Shown one piece after another: positions 24,980-33,119 of a stretch of DNA of 33,119 bases (the stretch's first letter is position 1; each line of letters starts with the position of its first letter). The stretch comes from Tissierella pigra. GTDB taxonomy: Bacteria > Bacillota > Clostridia > Tissierellales > Tissierellaceae. Both the position numbers and the translations under genes were made by a program. The notes beneath the pieces were generated by a model. The model did no database searches and was not told where the DNA came from. It worked only from the letters and a program-made list of their open reading frames with translations. Location: contig NZ_VUNQ01000042.1 of NCBI RefSeq assembly GCF_009695605.1, forward strand, positions 1 to 33,119, in the 5' to 3' direction.

Positions 24980-25021
24980 AACTATTAGCATTTCAGTTGA
25001 GATTGCTAATAGTTTTATTAT
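24978..25021 (+). terminator. Terminator of the DUF3798 transporter operon, overlapping a promoter
   Basis: AAACTATTAGCA and its preceding A (24978-24990) pair with TGCTAATAGTTTT (25004-25016), and ATTATTTT follows. Transcripts from upstream form the hairpin. Those from the promoter at 24951 lack most of the left arm and would escape it. Confidence 0.75.
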
Positions 25022-25076
25022 TTTAGGAATATATATAAAATGAAATTAATAATTGTAATTAAAGAGGGTGAAAAAA

Positions 25077-26516
25077 TTGGATAAAAAAACACATCTAAAA
25101 ACAATTTCTAAAAAGATTTTTAATATCTACTTAATATATATATTTATATTTTCCATATTGATATTTGCCATTCATAAACCTAAAGAAAAACAATATGGAG
25201 AGTTTACCAACTTAAATGAATCATCTATAGAGGCTTCAGGACAAGATAGAGTAGTCCTTGTAGAAGAAAGAACTGATGCCTATTTGACTAGGCTAAACAT
25301 TGTGGGAAATGCTAAAAATTCCTTGGACATTTCTTATTATTTTTTATCCGATGGGGTATCAACAGAAACTTTTTTAGGAGGTATTTTAGACGCAGCAGAT
25401 AGAGGAATAGAAGTACGGATTTTATTAGATGGATTATTTCATAATTTAAGAGGAGATCTTGGTGATACCATATATACATTTAAAGAACATCCTAATATTC
25501 AATTAAAACTTTATGAGCCTTTTAATTTTTTCACACCTTGGGCATGGAACAATAGACTACATGATAAGTTTATAATTGCAGACAGTGAAATTGCCATTAT
25601 AGGAGGTCGAAATATAGGAGATAAATATTTCTTACAGGATTCTACAGAAATTGAATTAGTAGATGATAGGGATGTACTTATATTTAATGATAATCCTTCT
25701 AACAATGACAACAGTGTTATATATAAGATGGAGAAATATTATAACGATTTATGGAATTATGATTATTCAAAGCCATCAGTAAAGAAAATGACAAATAAAC
25801 GAAAAAATAGAGGACAAGAATTTGGTGAGAAATTAAGAGACAGATTTAATAGTTTCGAAGATGAAAATCCTGAAATTTTAAATGGTGTAGATTGGTATAA
25901 TGAAACTATACCAACTAAAAATATAGACTTTGTCCATAATCCCATAGGTAGATTAAACACAGATCCAAATTGCTTAAAAGAATTACTAAGACTAGGTTCA
26001 AATGCAGAAGATTCAATATTTGTTCAAAGTCCATATATAATACCTTCAAGAAATATGAGGAATAAACTAAATATGTATGATATAGATTTAGAGAAAGTAA
26101 ATATATTGACTAATTCTTTTGCATTAAGTCCAAATCCCTTGGCAGTTTCAGGATACGCAAATCATAGGAATAAAATAATAGATTCTAAGATAAAACTCTA
26201 TGAATTTCAAGGAGAGGAATCTCTGCATACTAAAACTTATGTATTTGATAATAATATAAGTGTTATAGGTTCATTTAATTTCGACCATAGAAGCTCTTAT
26301 ATCAATACTGAATCTATGGTAATCATCCATAGTGAGGATTTTACAGAACAGTTAAAAGACACAATATCTGTGGACATAAATGGTAGTCTTCAAGTAGGTG
26401 AGGACTATAACTATATTTATGATGAATCGGTTGATGAGAAAAATATGTCGTTGATTAAAAAATCCCTTATAACTATGTTATCAAAAGTTGTATTCTTTAT
26501 AGAATATCTATTATAA
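25077..26516 (+). CDS. Phospholipase-D/cardiolipin-synthase-like membrane protein
   Basis: A protein of about 479 aa with one N-terminal membrane helix (IFNIYLIYIFIFSILIFAIH) followed by two phospholipase-D domains. The catalytic HxKx4D motifs are intact: HDKFIIAD near residue 161 with GGRNIGD after it, and HTKTYVFD near 383 with GSFNFDHRS after it. It could synthesise cardiolipin or related lipids, or act on phospholipids at the membrane, similar to ClsC/YmdC-type proteins. The frame opens at GTG 25068, but AAAGAGGGTG is correctly spaced only for TTG 25077, an unusual start codon. A hairpin terminator overlaps its stop. Confidence 0.82.
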   Translation: MDKKTHLKTISKKIFNIYLIYIFIFSILIFAIHKPKEKQYGEFTNLNESSIEASGQDRVVLVEERTDAYLTRLNIVGNAKNSLDISYYFLSDGVSTETFLGGILDAADRGIEVRILLDGLFHNLRGDLGDTIYTFKEHPNIQLKLYEPFNFFTPWAWNNRLHDKFIIADSEIAIIGGRNIGDKYFLQDSTEIELVDDRDVLIFNDNPSNNDNSVIYKMEKYYNDLWNYDYSKPSVKKMTNKRKNRGQEFGEKLRDRFNSFEDENPEILNGVDWYNETIPTKNIDFVHNPIGRLNTDPNCLKELLRLGSNAEDSIFVQSPYIIPSRNMRNKLNMYDIDLEKVNILTNSFALSPNPLAVSGYANHRNKIIDSKIKLYEFQGEESLHTKTYVFDNNISVIGSFNFDHRSSYINTESMVIIHSEDFTEQLKDTISVDINGSLQVGEDYNYIYDESVDEKNMSLIKKSLITMLSKVVFFIEYLL

Positions 26517-26566
26517 ATAATAGCTCCGATTTTTGGTACATAATACCCAAAATTGGAGCTATTATT
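26516..26566. terminator. Bidirectional terminator (hairpin family copy 3)
   Basis: An 18-bp stem, 26516-26533 with 26549-26566, carries one G-T pair and an upper GGTA/TACC pairing. It resembles the hairpins at 18553 and 19847 but shows paired changes. It ends both the phospholipase-like gene and the leftward pepF. Confidence 0.8.
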
Positions 26567-26576
26567 ATTTCACGAA

Positions 26577-28346
26577 TTATTTACTTGCTAATTCTATAAA
26601 CTTTTCTATGTCTTTTTCTATTAGTCTTAGTGAATTTCTAAAGAATTCAGGGTCATGAACATCTATATTCATTCTTAGAGCCACGTCTTTAATATTATTC
26701 TTACCTGTAGCATTTAGTAGTTCATCATATTCTTTTATAAATTCTTCTCCACGTTTTAGATACTCTGCATACAGTCCCTTAGAGAATAACAGTCCAAAAG
26801 CATATGGGAAGTTATAGAAATTAAGTCCTGCTGAATAGTAGTGAGGTTTATTTAACCACATATATGGATGAAGAATACTGTGGTCTAAGCCATTACCATA
26901 AGCTTCTTTTTGAGCATCCATCATTATTTCTTTAAGTTCATTTACTGAAAGAGCATGAGTCTTTCTTCTTTCAAACAATTCAGATTCAAATAAGAATCTA
27001 CTATATATATCTACAATAACTTGACCTGCGTCAGATATGGAAGATTCTAATATACTTAAAGCTTCCTCATCACTGGCTTCTTTTAAAGCTGCATTTACAA
27101 CTATGGTTTCACAGAATATAGAAGCCGTTTCTGCTATTGGCATAGGGTATCTGCTGTTTAGTATACTCTCATCTTTTAAATTAAGTCCATGATAACCATG
27201 ACCTAGCTCATGAGCTAAAGTAGTCATATTTGAGAAACTGCCATTGAAGTTAGAAAGTATTCTACTTTCCTTTATAGGATGTAAGTTAGAGCAAAATGCG
27301 CCTCCTCTTTTTCCTTCCCTTGGTTCTACATCTAGCCAATTATTTTTATGAGCATTTTCAACGAAATCAGCCAATTTATCGGAGAAAGTTCTAAAGTTTT
27401 TGATTATATAATCCATAGCCTCATCATAAGTAAAGGTTCTATTAACTTCTCCCATAGGTGCAAACATTTCATAGAATGGAAGTCCATCAGAATAACCTAA
27501 TAATTCTGCTTTCTTTCTATAGTATTTATGGAATACTGGAAGAAATTCTCTCATAGCTGTAAGCATAGCATTTAGAGTTTCTTCATCCATTCTAGATTTA
27601 ACCAAAGTTTCTTCTAAAGGAGAATTATATCCTCTAAGGGCTGAAGTAGTGATTACCTCACCTTTGATACCATTTAATGCAGCGGCAGAAGATTCTTCGA
27701 TTTTTTTATAAGCCTTCAACTCAGCTTCATATCCAGCTTTTCTCTTTGCAGGGTCTTTGTCGTATGCTAGATTTCTTGCAGCAGGGAATGGCAATTGTTT
27801 ATTTTCCCCATCTATATTTATGTCTACCATAAGAGTTGACGATACCATGTTTTGAAGATTAGACCATGCAGAAGAACCTGTATTTGACATCTTTGATATA
27901 AGTACTTCTTCTTTCTCACTAAGCATATATTTTGTTTTATCTTTAATCTGTTCTAAATAAAATTTATGTTCCTTTAATAATTCTGATGAATTTATTATTT
28001 CCTCTAGATTATCTATATCCTTCACAAAGTTTTGGAACTGTACATCAGGTTTAGTTAAATCTGAACCTTTTACTCTTAATCTATCAAGATATTTAAGGGC
28101 ATCTTCATTTTTGGCCTCTACTGTATTTGTAAGATGAGCGAAAGCAGAAAGCTTTGAAAACAATGAATTTAACTCTCGAGAATACTCAATATATTTTTCC
28201 GTTTTTTCCACTGTATTATCACTAGAGCCTAAGTTTTCATCAGCCCATTTACTATATTCTACTATTAAACAATCAAGTTTCTCCAAATCAGAAATAAATT
28301 CTTTAGAATCAAAAGATGTATATAATTCCTTTAAACTCCAACGCAT
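26577..28346 (-). CDS. pepF: Oligoendopeptidase F (PepF, M3 metallopeptidase)
   Basis: A cytoplasmic zinc peptidase of about 589 aa that cleaves short peptides. The zinc motif HELGHGYH lies near residue 380 (TLAHELGHGYHGLNL), and the third ligand region ETASIFCETIVV follows. The N-terminal oligopeptidase F domain is recognisable (MRWSLKELYTSFDSKEF). The frame opens further upstream, but GGCGGG lies five bases before ATG 28346, which gives the usual PepF N terminus. It is a single leftward gene, terminated by the hairpin at 26516. It probably helps recycle peptides. Confidence 0.93.
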   Translation of the reverse strand: MRWSLKELYTSFDSKEFISDLEKLDCLIVEYSKWADENLGSSDNTVEKTEKYIEYSRELNSLFSKLSAFAHLTNTVEAKNEDALKYLDRLRVKGSDLTKPDVQFQNFVKDIDNLEEIINSSELLKEHKFYLEQIKDKTKYMLSEKEEVLISKMSNTGSSAWSNLQNMVSSTLMVDINIDGENKQLPFPAARNLAYDKDPAKRKAGYEAELKAYKKIEESSAAALNGIKGEVITTSALRGYNSPLEETLVKSRMDEETLNAMLTAMREFLPVFHKYYRKKAELLGYSDGLPFYEMFAPMGEVNRTFTYDEAMDYIIKNFRTFSDKLADFVENAHKNNWLDVEPREGKRGGAFCSNLHPIKESRILSNFNGSFSNMTTLAHELGHGYHGLNLKDESILNSRYPMPIAETASIFCETIVVNAALKEASDEEALSILESSISDAGQVIVDIYSRFLFESELFERRKTHALSVNELKEIMMDAQKEAYGNGLDHSILHPYMWLNKPHYYSAGLNFYNFPYAFGLLFSKGLYAEYLKRGEEFIKEYDELLNATGKNNIKDVALRMNIDVHDPEFFRNSLRLIEKDIEKFIELASK

Positions 28347-28668
28347 GTTATCCCGCCTTTCGAAATATTTAGTCAATTCTATTATAACACAAATTTCCAA
28401 ATATTAAAGATATATTTTGAGAGTCGAAATAAAAATATAAAACTTAGAGTGAACAGCTCTTTGTAATGATTTTCTATGTTGAATAGTCAGGTAGAAACAG
28501 ATTTATCATTGTTTACATTGTAAAAATTTGTTATTATATAAATAACTGATTTGAGTCGATATTCTAAATCTTAGAGAACTTCTTCCATGGAGGTGATTAT
28601 TTTAGGATATTGAATGTTCTGACTTATAAGGGCAGTAGATGACATAAATAATAAAAGGAGGAATAGAA
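28347..28668. other. Divergent intergenic region between pepF and the chemotaxis gene
   Basis: About 320 bp with a candidate promoter at 28512-28540. It also has a perfect ribosome-site sequence GGAGGTGAT (28589-28597) with no usable start codon after it; the nearest ATG (28614) is two codons from a stop. No other gene or known RNA was recognised. Confidence 0.5.
28512..28540 (+). promoter_or_regulatory. Candidate promoter for the chemotaxis receptor gene
   Basis: TTTACA (28512-28517) and TATATA (28535-28540) are 17 bp apart. The predicted leader is about 120 nt long. Confidence 0.45.
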
Positions 28669-30381
28669 ATGAGAATAATAAGAAATGCTTCAATAAAATT
28701 TAAACTAATATTTAGTTTTGCTATTATTCTAGTATTATTATTTGCAATGGGAGCATTTGGAACATTAGCTATTGAAAGAATCAATAATAGTTCATCTGAA
28801 ATGTATGATGATTATTTACAAGGTATAGATGAATTACATATAATAAAAGAAAATATATTGGATGTTGTTCTAATTCTTCAATATATGGGTACTACAGAAT
28901 ATAGAGTCGTAGTGGAAGATTACGCTAAGGAGATAGATGATATAGTGGCAAATACTGCCAGCATAATAGAATCATACGGTTCTAGAGATCTAGTAGAAAC
29001 TGAATCAGAGGCATGGGAAAGGTTCAATAAAAATTTGATGAAATATAGAGAAGAACGTAATGGAATAGTAAGTAAACTTAAAACTGAGAAATTTGATAGA
29101 CTTCAGGAGATTAAAAGATTAGATCCATATGTTGATGTTGTAATCAATGATATTAATAAATTAATAGAAATAAATCAAGAATTGGGACAAGCCCAAAATG
29201 AAAGCAACAATTTGATATATAGAAATACAATGATTTTTATGTATAGTATAATTACAATAGGAATTTTAGTAGCTTTATTATTTGGATATTTACTATCTAA
29301 TTATATATCCAAGTCTGTGAAAAAAGGTTTAAAATTTGCAGAAGCTTTAGGCCAAGGAGATTTAGGGTTTGAAATGGAAGAGTCTAAATCCAAGGATGAA
29401 TTAGGTCAGCTTATAATAGCATTAAAAGAGGCCCAAAATAAGATAAAATCTACAATAATGGAAATATCTCAAGAATCTCAAGAGGTGTCTGCATCGTCAC
29501 AACAACTTTCTGCAACAATAGAAGAAGTCAATTTCAGATTCGAGTCAATATCCAATAATACTTTAAGTATAGTAGATGATATACAAGAGATAAATGCAGC
29601 TACAGAAGAGTTAACAGCCACAATACAAGAGGTAAACTCTGGAGTTACTCAACTTGCATCTAGTTCTTCTGAAGGAAGTGTAGAATCAACCAAGATTAAA
29701 GAAAGAGCGGAAAAAATAAAGATTCAAGGTCAAGAATCTAAAACAGTTACAGCAAAACTTTTAGATGAAAAAGAACAGGCCATATTAAATGCAATAGAAC
29801 AAGGAAAAGTAGTTGATGAGATTACAATAATAGCAGAATCCATAGCATCCATAGCATCTCAAACTAATTTACTAGCACTAAATGCGGCAATAGAAGCAGC
29901 TAGAGCAGGTGAAGCAGGTAGAGGATTTGCAGTAGTAGCAGATGAAATAAGGAAATTAGCAGAGGAATCCAATAACTATGTAGGGGCTATACAAAAAGTC
30001 GTGGAAGATGTAAGTTTAGCATTTAACAATTTATCTGATAATTCCAGAGAAACTTTAACATTTATAAATGATAAGGTAACTAAGGATTATGAGTTACTAA
30101 TAGATACAGGAATTAGTTATGAAAATGATTCAGTATTTGTAAATAATTTATCTCAAGAAATAGCAGCCATGTCTGAAGAACTAAATGCTTCAACTGAAGA
30201 AATAGCATCAGTAATCCAAAATGTTGCAAGTAATATGGAGAATACATCTTCAAATTCAGAAGAAATAATGGGTGGAATGAAAGAGACCTTATTGTCTTTA
30301 GAACAAATAGCTTCTGCTGCTGAAAGTCAAGCAACCAGCGCTACTAGATTAAGCGATTTAGTACAATTATTTAAACTATAA
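28669..30381 (+). CDS. Methyl-accepting chemotaxis protein
   Basis: A 570-aa membrane receptor. The first helix lies at about residues 11-34, an external four-helix-bundle-type sensor at 35-188, the second helix at about 189-212 and a HAMP domain just after it. The cytoplasmic coiled-coil ends in the conserved hairpin tip [20 protein letters not shown] and [15 protein letters not shown] (about residues 396-438), which binds CheA and CheW. Repeated [10 protein letters not shown] and [10 protein letters not shown] segments carry likely methylation sites. AAAGGAGG precedes ATG 28669. The C terminus lacks a CheR-binding NWETF pentapeptide. The ligand is unknown. Confidence 0.93.
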   Translation: MRIIRNASIKFKLIFSFAIILVLLFAMGAFGTLAIERINNSSSEMYDDYLQGIDELHIIKENILDVVLILQYMGTTEYRVVVEDYAKEIDDIVANTASIIESYGSRDLVETESEAWERFNKNLMKYREERNGIVSKLKTEKFDRLQEIKRLDPYVDVVINDINKLIEINQELGQAQNESNNLIYRNTMIFMYSIITIGILVALLFGYLLSNYISKSVKKGLKFAEALGQGDLGFEMEESKSKDELGQLIIALKEAQNKIKSTIMEISQESQEVSASSQQLSATIEEVNFRFESISNNTLSIVDDIQEINAATEELTATIQEVNSGVTQLASSSSEGSVESTKIKERAEKIKIQGQESKTVTAKLLDEKEQAILNAIEQGKVVDEITIIAESIASIASQTNLLALNAAIEAARAGEAGRGFAVVADEIRKLAEESNNYVGAIQKVVEDVSLAFNNLSDNSRETLTFINDKVTKDYELLIDTGISYENDSVFVNNLSQEIAAMSEELNASTEEIASVIQNVASNMENTSSNSEEIMGGMKETLLSLEQIASAAESQATSATRLSDLVQLFKL

Positions 30382-30402
30382 AAATGAGTGGGAGTGTAAA
30401 AG

Positions 30403-30744
30403 ATGAATAAAGAGGAAAAAGTTTTAAATTATTTAGAATATATACTAGGAGCTGTTATATACACTCTTTATTCCTTTGGTGTAATATTTTCAAATAAGAT
30501 ATTAAGATATCTTACTATCTTTGTTATAGCTATTTTCTTCATTTTCATATATTATAAGACTCGCAATAAAAAATATAACGATAAGCCTTTTCTTGGTAAG
30601 TTTTATCAAAGGTTTGTAGTGATTATTATATTGTATACTTATATATCAATTATTGACAGTAATTTAAGTATCAATATGAAGTTAATGGCTTATGGAGCAG
30701 GGTTAGTTGCATTTACAATCACACATATTTTCAGTAAAAAATAA
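30403..30744 (+). CDS. Small four-helix membrane protein of unknown function
   Basis: A 113-aa protein with about four hydrophobic segments (near residues 12-30, 35-52, 69-85 and 91-109), separated by a basic loop TRNKKYNDKP. No family was recognised. GGGAG lies nine bases before ATG 30403. It starts 21 bp after the chemotaxis receptor and ends at the same terminator, so the two are probably cotranscribed, but no functional link is known. Confidence 0.7.
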   Translation: MNKEEKVLNYLEYILGAVIYTLYSFGVIFSNKILRYLTIFVIAIFFIFIYYKTRNKKYNDKPFLGKFYQRFVVIIILYTYISIIDSNLSINMKLMAYGAGLVAFTITHIFSKK

Positions 30745-30794
30745 ACGACCTTGGATTTATGAAGTCTATACTTCATAAATCCAAGGTTGTTTTA
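30743..30794. terminator. Very strong bidirectional terminator
   Basis: A 22-bp stem (30743-30764 with 30771-30792, one G-T pair) holds a six-base loop. It begins inside the stop of the small membrane gene and ends just before the stop of the leftward ABC-F gene. T and A runs lie on both sides. Confidence 0.88.
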
Positions 30795-32351
30795 TTAAAA
30801 TATTTTAGTTGTCCAAGTTTCACAATTCCATATATCTGTAGCCACATCTTTATAAAAATCAGGCTCGTGAGATATAAGTAGGATACTTCCTTTATAAGCT
30901 TTCAATGCTCTTTTTAATTCTTCCTTCGCATCTACATCTAAGTGGTTAGTAGGCTCATCTAGAATCAGAACATTGGTTTCTTTATTGATTAACTTACAAA
31001 GTCGTACCTTTGCTTGTTCTCCTCCGCTTAACACCATTACTTTTGATTCTATATGTTTAGTAGTCAGTCCACATTTTGCCAGAGCTGCTCTAACTTCATA
31101 TTGAGTAAGTCCTGGAAATACCTGCCAAATCTCATCTATGCAGGAATTATTATTTTTATCTTTGATTTCTTGTTCAAAATATCCTATTTCAAGGTTATCG
31201 CCCAATTCTACTTCTCCAGATACAGATTTAATTTCACCTAATATACTTTTTAGCAAAGTAGTTTTTCCAAGACCATTAGCACCAATTAAAGCTATCTTTT
31301 GTCCTCTTTCCATTCTCAGATTAAGTGGTTTTGATAAAGGTTCATCATATCCTATGACTAAATCCTTAGTTTGGAATATTAATTTGCCAGCAGTTCTTCC
31401 TTCTTTAAAATTAAACTCTGGTTTTGGTTTTTCACGAGCCAGTTCGATTAATTCCATTTTGTCTAATTTTTTTTGTCTAGACATAGCCATATTTCTTGTG
31501 GAAACCCTAGCCTTATTTCTAGCAACAAAATCTTCTAAATCAGCTATTTCTTGTTGTTGCTTTTTGTAGGCTGCCTCTAATTGAGCTTTTTTAGCTTCAT
31601 AGACTTTTTGGAAATTATCATAGTCTCCTACATATCTGGTTAGTTCCTTATCTTCCATATGGTAGATTAAGTTAATAACAGAGTTTAAGAAAGGAATATC
31701 ATGAGATATAAGGATGAAAGCATTTTCATATTCCTGTAAATATCTCTTTAACCAAATAATATGAGGTTCATCTAAGTAGTTAGTAGGCTCATCAAGTAAC
31801 AAAATATCTGGTTTTTCTAGAAGGAGTTTAGCCAGGAGTATTTTAGTTCTTTGTCCTCCAGATAAATCATTTACATCTCTATCTAAACCTATATCATCAA
31901 GACCAAGTCCTCTTGCAATATCTTCAACTTTAGCATCTATGATATAAAAATCATTATGGTCTAATATATCCTGTATAGTTCCTACTTCTTCAAGTAAAGC
32001 TGTAAGTTCGTCTTCTGACACTTCACCCATTTTCAAATACATTTCCTGCATTTCCTGCTCTAAATCAAAGAGATATTTAAAAGCTCCTTTTAGGGCATCT
32101 CTTATGGTTTGACCTTTTTCAAGGGATGTATGCTGATCTAAATATCCTACTCTTACTCTTTTTGCCCATTCTACTTGACCCTCATCAGGCTCTAGTTTTC
32201 CAGTTATTATATTCATAAAAGAGGATTTTCCTTCTCCATTGGCACCAATTAATCCTACGTGTTCACCCTTTAATAATCTAAAGGATACATTTTTTAATAT
32301 TTCTCTATCGCCAAAACCATGGCTTAAATTTGTTACGGTTAAAATACTCAT
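30795..32351 (-). CDS. ABC-F family ATPase (YbiT/YkpA-like ribosome-associated)
   Basis: A 518-aa soluble protein with two ABC domains and no membrane part, the hallmark of ABC-F proteins, which act on the ribosome in translation or antibiotic protection. Domain 1 has Walker A GANGEGKSS near residue 36, the signature LSGGQRTK and LLLDEPTNYLD. The charged linker (ARNKARVSTRNMAMSRQKKL) joins domain 2, with GANGLGKTT, LSGGEQAK and LILDEPTNHLD. GAAGGGAG precedes ATG 32351. It most resembles the YbiT/YkpA group by overall layout. A drug-resistance role cannot be excluded or claimed from sequence alone. Confidence 0.9.
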   Translation of the reverse strand: MSILTVTNLSHGFGDREILKNVSFRLLKGEHVGLIGANGEGKSSFMNIITGKLEPDEGQVEWAKRVRVGYLDQHTSLEKGQTIRDALKGAFKYLFDLEQEMQEMYLKMGEVSEDELTALLEEVGTIQDILDHNDFYIIDAKVEDIARGLGLDDIGLDRDVNDLSGGQRTKILLAKLLLEKPDILLLDEPTNYLDEPHIIWLKRYLQEYENAFILISHDIPFLNSVINLIYHMEDKELTRYVGDYDNFQKVYEAKKAQLEAAYKKQQQEIADLEDFVARNKARVSTRNMAMSRQKKLDKMELIELAREKPKPEFNFKEGRTAGKLIFQTKDLVIGYDEPLSKPLNLRMERGQKIALIGANGLGKTTLLKSILGEIKSVSGEVELGDNLEIGYFEQEIKDKNNNSCIDEIWQVFPGLTQYEVRAALAKCGLTTKHIESKVMVLSGGEQAKVRLCKLINKETNVLILDEPTNHLDVDAKEELKRALKAYKGSILLISHEPDFYKDVATDIWNCETWTTKIF

Positions 32352-32395
32352 GTGTATCTCCCTTCATTAAATAAAATCATCTCTAAAAATTATAC

Positions 32396-32425
32396 AAAAA
32401 AGCTAGATTATAGTCTAGTTTTTTA
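32396..32425 (-). terminator. Terminator after the C_GCAxxG_C_C gene
   Basis: CTAGA (32403-32407) pairs with TCTAG (32414-32418), extended by A and T runs with one bulged base. On the minus strand it is followed by six T residues. It overlaps the stop of the leftward gene at 32423. Confidence 0.6.
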
Positions 32426-32818
32426 TTTAATCATTAATTTATCCAATATTTCAGCAGCTTTTAAGATTATATCAAAACATCCTATATCCTCTTTACTATG
32501 AACTGCTCTAAGATGGGAACAGTTAATGTTATCCATTTCGTCTATAAATTCTCTAAAGAATCTTTGATTTATTTCTTGGATTTTATCGCTTTCTTGTCCT
32601 ATACCTTCCACATATTTATGGCTTAATACCATAATCCCAGCAGTAAGTGCACCACATACAGATTCTATAGCCATACCTCCACCAAATCCAGATGATAGTT
32701 TTAAAGATTCAGAACTTAAATTTAAATTATAAGCAATATTGGCACCAGATAATATTTTTTCAGCACAATTGAAATTTTCTTCTTCTCCAAATCCACTTTG
32801 AATTAAATCCTTTAACAT
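32423..32818 (-). CDS. C_GCAxxG_C_C-family protein
   Basis: A 131-aa protein of the C_GCAxxG_C_C family, named after its conserved cysteines and found in anaerobes; some members accompany redox or metal proteins, but the function is not established. The motif appears as FNCAEKIL, SGFGGGMAIESVCGALTAGIM, NCSHL and IGCFDIILKAAEIL, so the conserved cysteines are all present. The frame opens at TTG 32833, but GGGGAGG is correctly spaced only for ATG 32818, so that start is chosen. It lies 71 bp upstream of the ABC-F gene on the same strand, with a terminator between them. Confidence 0.82.
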   Translation of the reverse strand: MLKDLIQSGFGEEENFNCAEKILSGANIAYNLNLSSESLKLSSGFGGGMAIESVCGALTAGIMVLSHKYVEGIGQESDKIQEINQRFFREFIDEMDNINCSHLRAVHSKEDIGCFDIILKAAEILDKLMIK

Positions 32819-32864
32819 TCCATTCCTCCCCAATAGTTTACTATAATTAGTATAGCATTTATCA

Positions 32865-32891
32865 CATTAATTTTATAGAATAAAATTAATG
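32865..32891. repeat. Perfect 11-bp inverted repeat upstream of the C_GCAxxG_C_C gene
   Basis: CATTAATTTTA (32865-32875) and TAAAATTAATG (32881-32891) are exact reverse complements around a five-base gap. It could be an operator for the leftward gene or a weak AT-rich hairpin. No T-run follows. Confidence 0.4.
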
Positions 32892-33038
32892 ATTTAATTA
32901 GGTAAATAAATACATAAGGTTAATGTAAATAGAAGTAGGAAATCATAATTAATAGGGTATACTAACATATACAACAAGCAGATAAAATTTAATATTTGAT
33001 ATGAGACAATACATTTGTGACAAGTAAATATGAAAAAA

Positions 33039-33098
33039 GGAAAGACCTCTGATATAATGTTGTTTACCATAACAAACAAAAATCGGAGGGATCTTTCC
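33039..33098 (+). promoter_or_regulatory. Hairpin that hides the ribosome site of the last gene, with an internal -10 box
   Basis: GGAAAGA (33039-33045) pairs with TCTTTCC (33092-33098), and after a two-base bulge CCTCTGAT (33046-33053) pairs with ATCGGAGG (33082-33089), with one G-T pair. The right arm contains the GGAGGG ribosome site. TATAAT (33053-33058) lies at the left arm's end, so a transcript from it would lack that arm. Confidence 0.5.
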
Positions 33099-33100
33099 TT

Positions 33101-33119
33101 ATGAAAACAATTATAACAG
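33101..33119 (+). CDS. 5' end of a rightward gene, possibly a transposase (partial)
   Basis: ATG 33101 follows GGAGGG by ten bases and six codons (MKTIIT) are visible before the window ends. The protein cannot be identified. The hairpin over the ribosome site is a known feature of insertion-sequence ends, where it blocks translation of read-through transcripts, so a transposase is a reasonable guess. Confidence 0.35.

Noticed and set aside
32894-33079. Leftward 61-codon frame
   Set aside because: No ribosome site, no family resemblance, AT-rich composition, and it overlaps the hairpin and promoter of the last gene.

Overview
The window is AT-rich (by eye roughly 30% GC), with AGGAGG-type ribosome sites, short intergenic gaps and strong hairpin terminators. 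The gene content is anaerobic and Firmicute-like: selenium-dependent molybdenum-hydroxylase accessories YqeB and YqeC, a double-cubane-cluster reductase, a MoaC-MOSC fusion, and lipoproteins with a lipobox. This fits an anaerobic clostridial bacterium, perhaps Tissierellales-like. That assignment is inferred from gene content, not from a marker gene. No rRNA, tRNA or CRISPR array was found.

Layout. (1) 1-1360: the start of a leftward gene, a short ModE-like regulator (leftward) and mobA (rightward). (2) 1361-9100: an accessory operon, the most unusual part of the window. It holds three pairs of ABC-2-type permease and cyclophilin-type lipoprotein, served by one visible ABC ATPase. The first two pairs are an exact 2,122-bp tandem duplication containing long identical blocks. 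(3) 9127-11470: tcdA, a CBS-domain protein and a short Na/Pi-cotransporter-type protein. (4) 11559-13432: moaA and a moaC-MOSC fusion. (5) 13438-15905: leftward ddl-murF (peptidoglycan precursors). (6) 16052-18554: yqeC, yqeB and an XdhC-family gene, which mature molybdenum hydroxylases. (7) 18700-24873: an orphan YjiM-like double-cubane reductase, then a DUF3798 lipoprotein with an RbsA-type ATPase and two permeases, i.e. a complete uptake system of unknown substrate. (8) 25077-30744: a phospholipase-D/cardiolipin-synthase-like membrane protein, leftward pepF, a chemotaxis receptor and a small membrane protein. (9) 30795-33119: a leftward ABC-F protein, a leftward C_GCAxxG_C_C-family protein, and at the right edge the start of a gene whose ribosome site lies in a hairpin, as in insertion sequences.

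How the genes work together. ModE-like, MobA, MoaA, MoaC-MOSC, YqeC, YqeB and XdhC together suggest that the cell makes and loads molybdenum cofactor into selenium-dependent hydroxylases, such as purine or xanthine-type enzymes encoded elsewhere. The DUF3798 transporter and YjiM next to them may feed or use a related reduced or heterocyclic substrate (inference). The permease/cyclophilin operon looks like an export, self-protection or envelope-stress module. Several genes are separated by one recurring hairpin terminator family (18553, 19847, 26516) whose 5' arm starts inside the stop codon of the gene before it.
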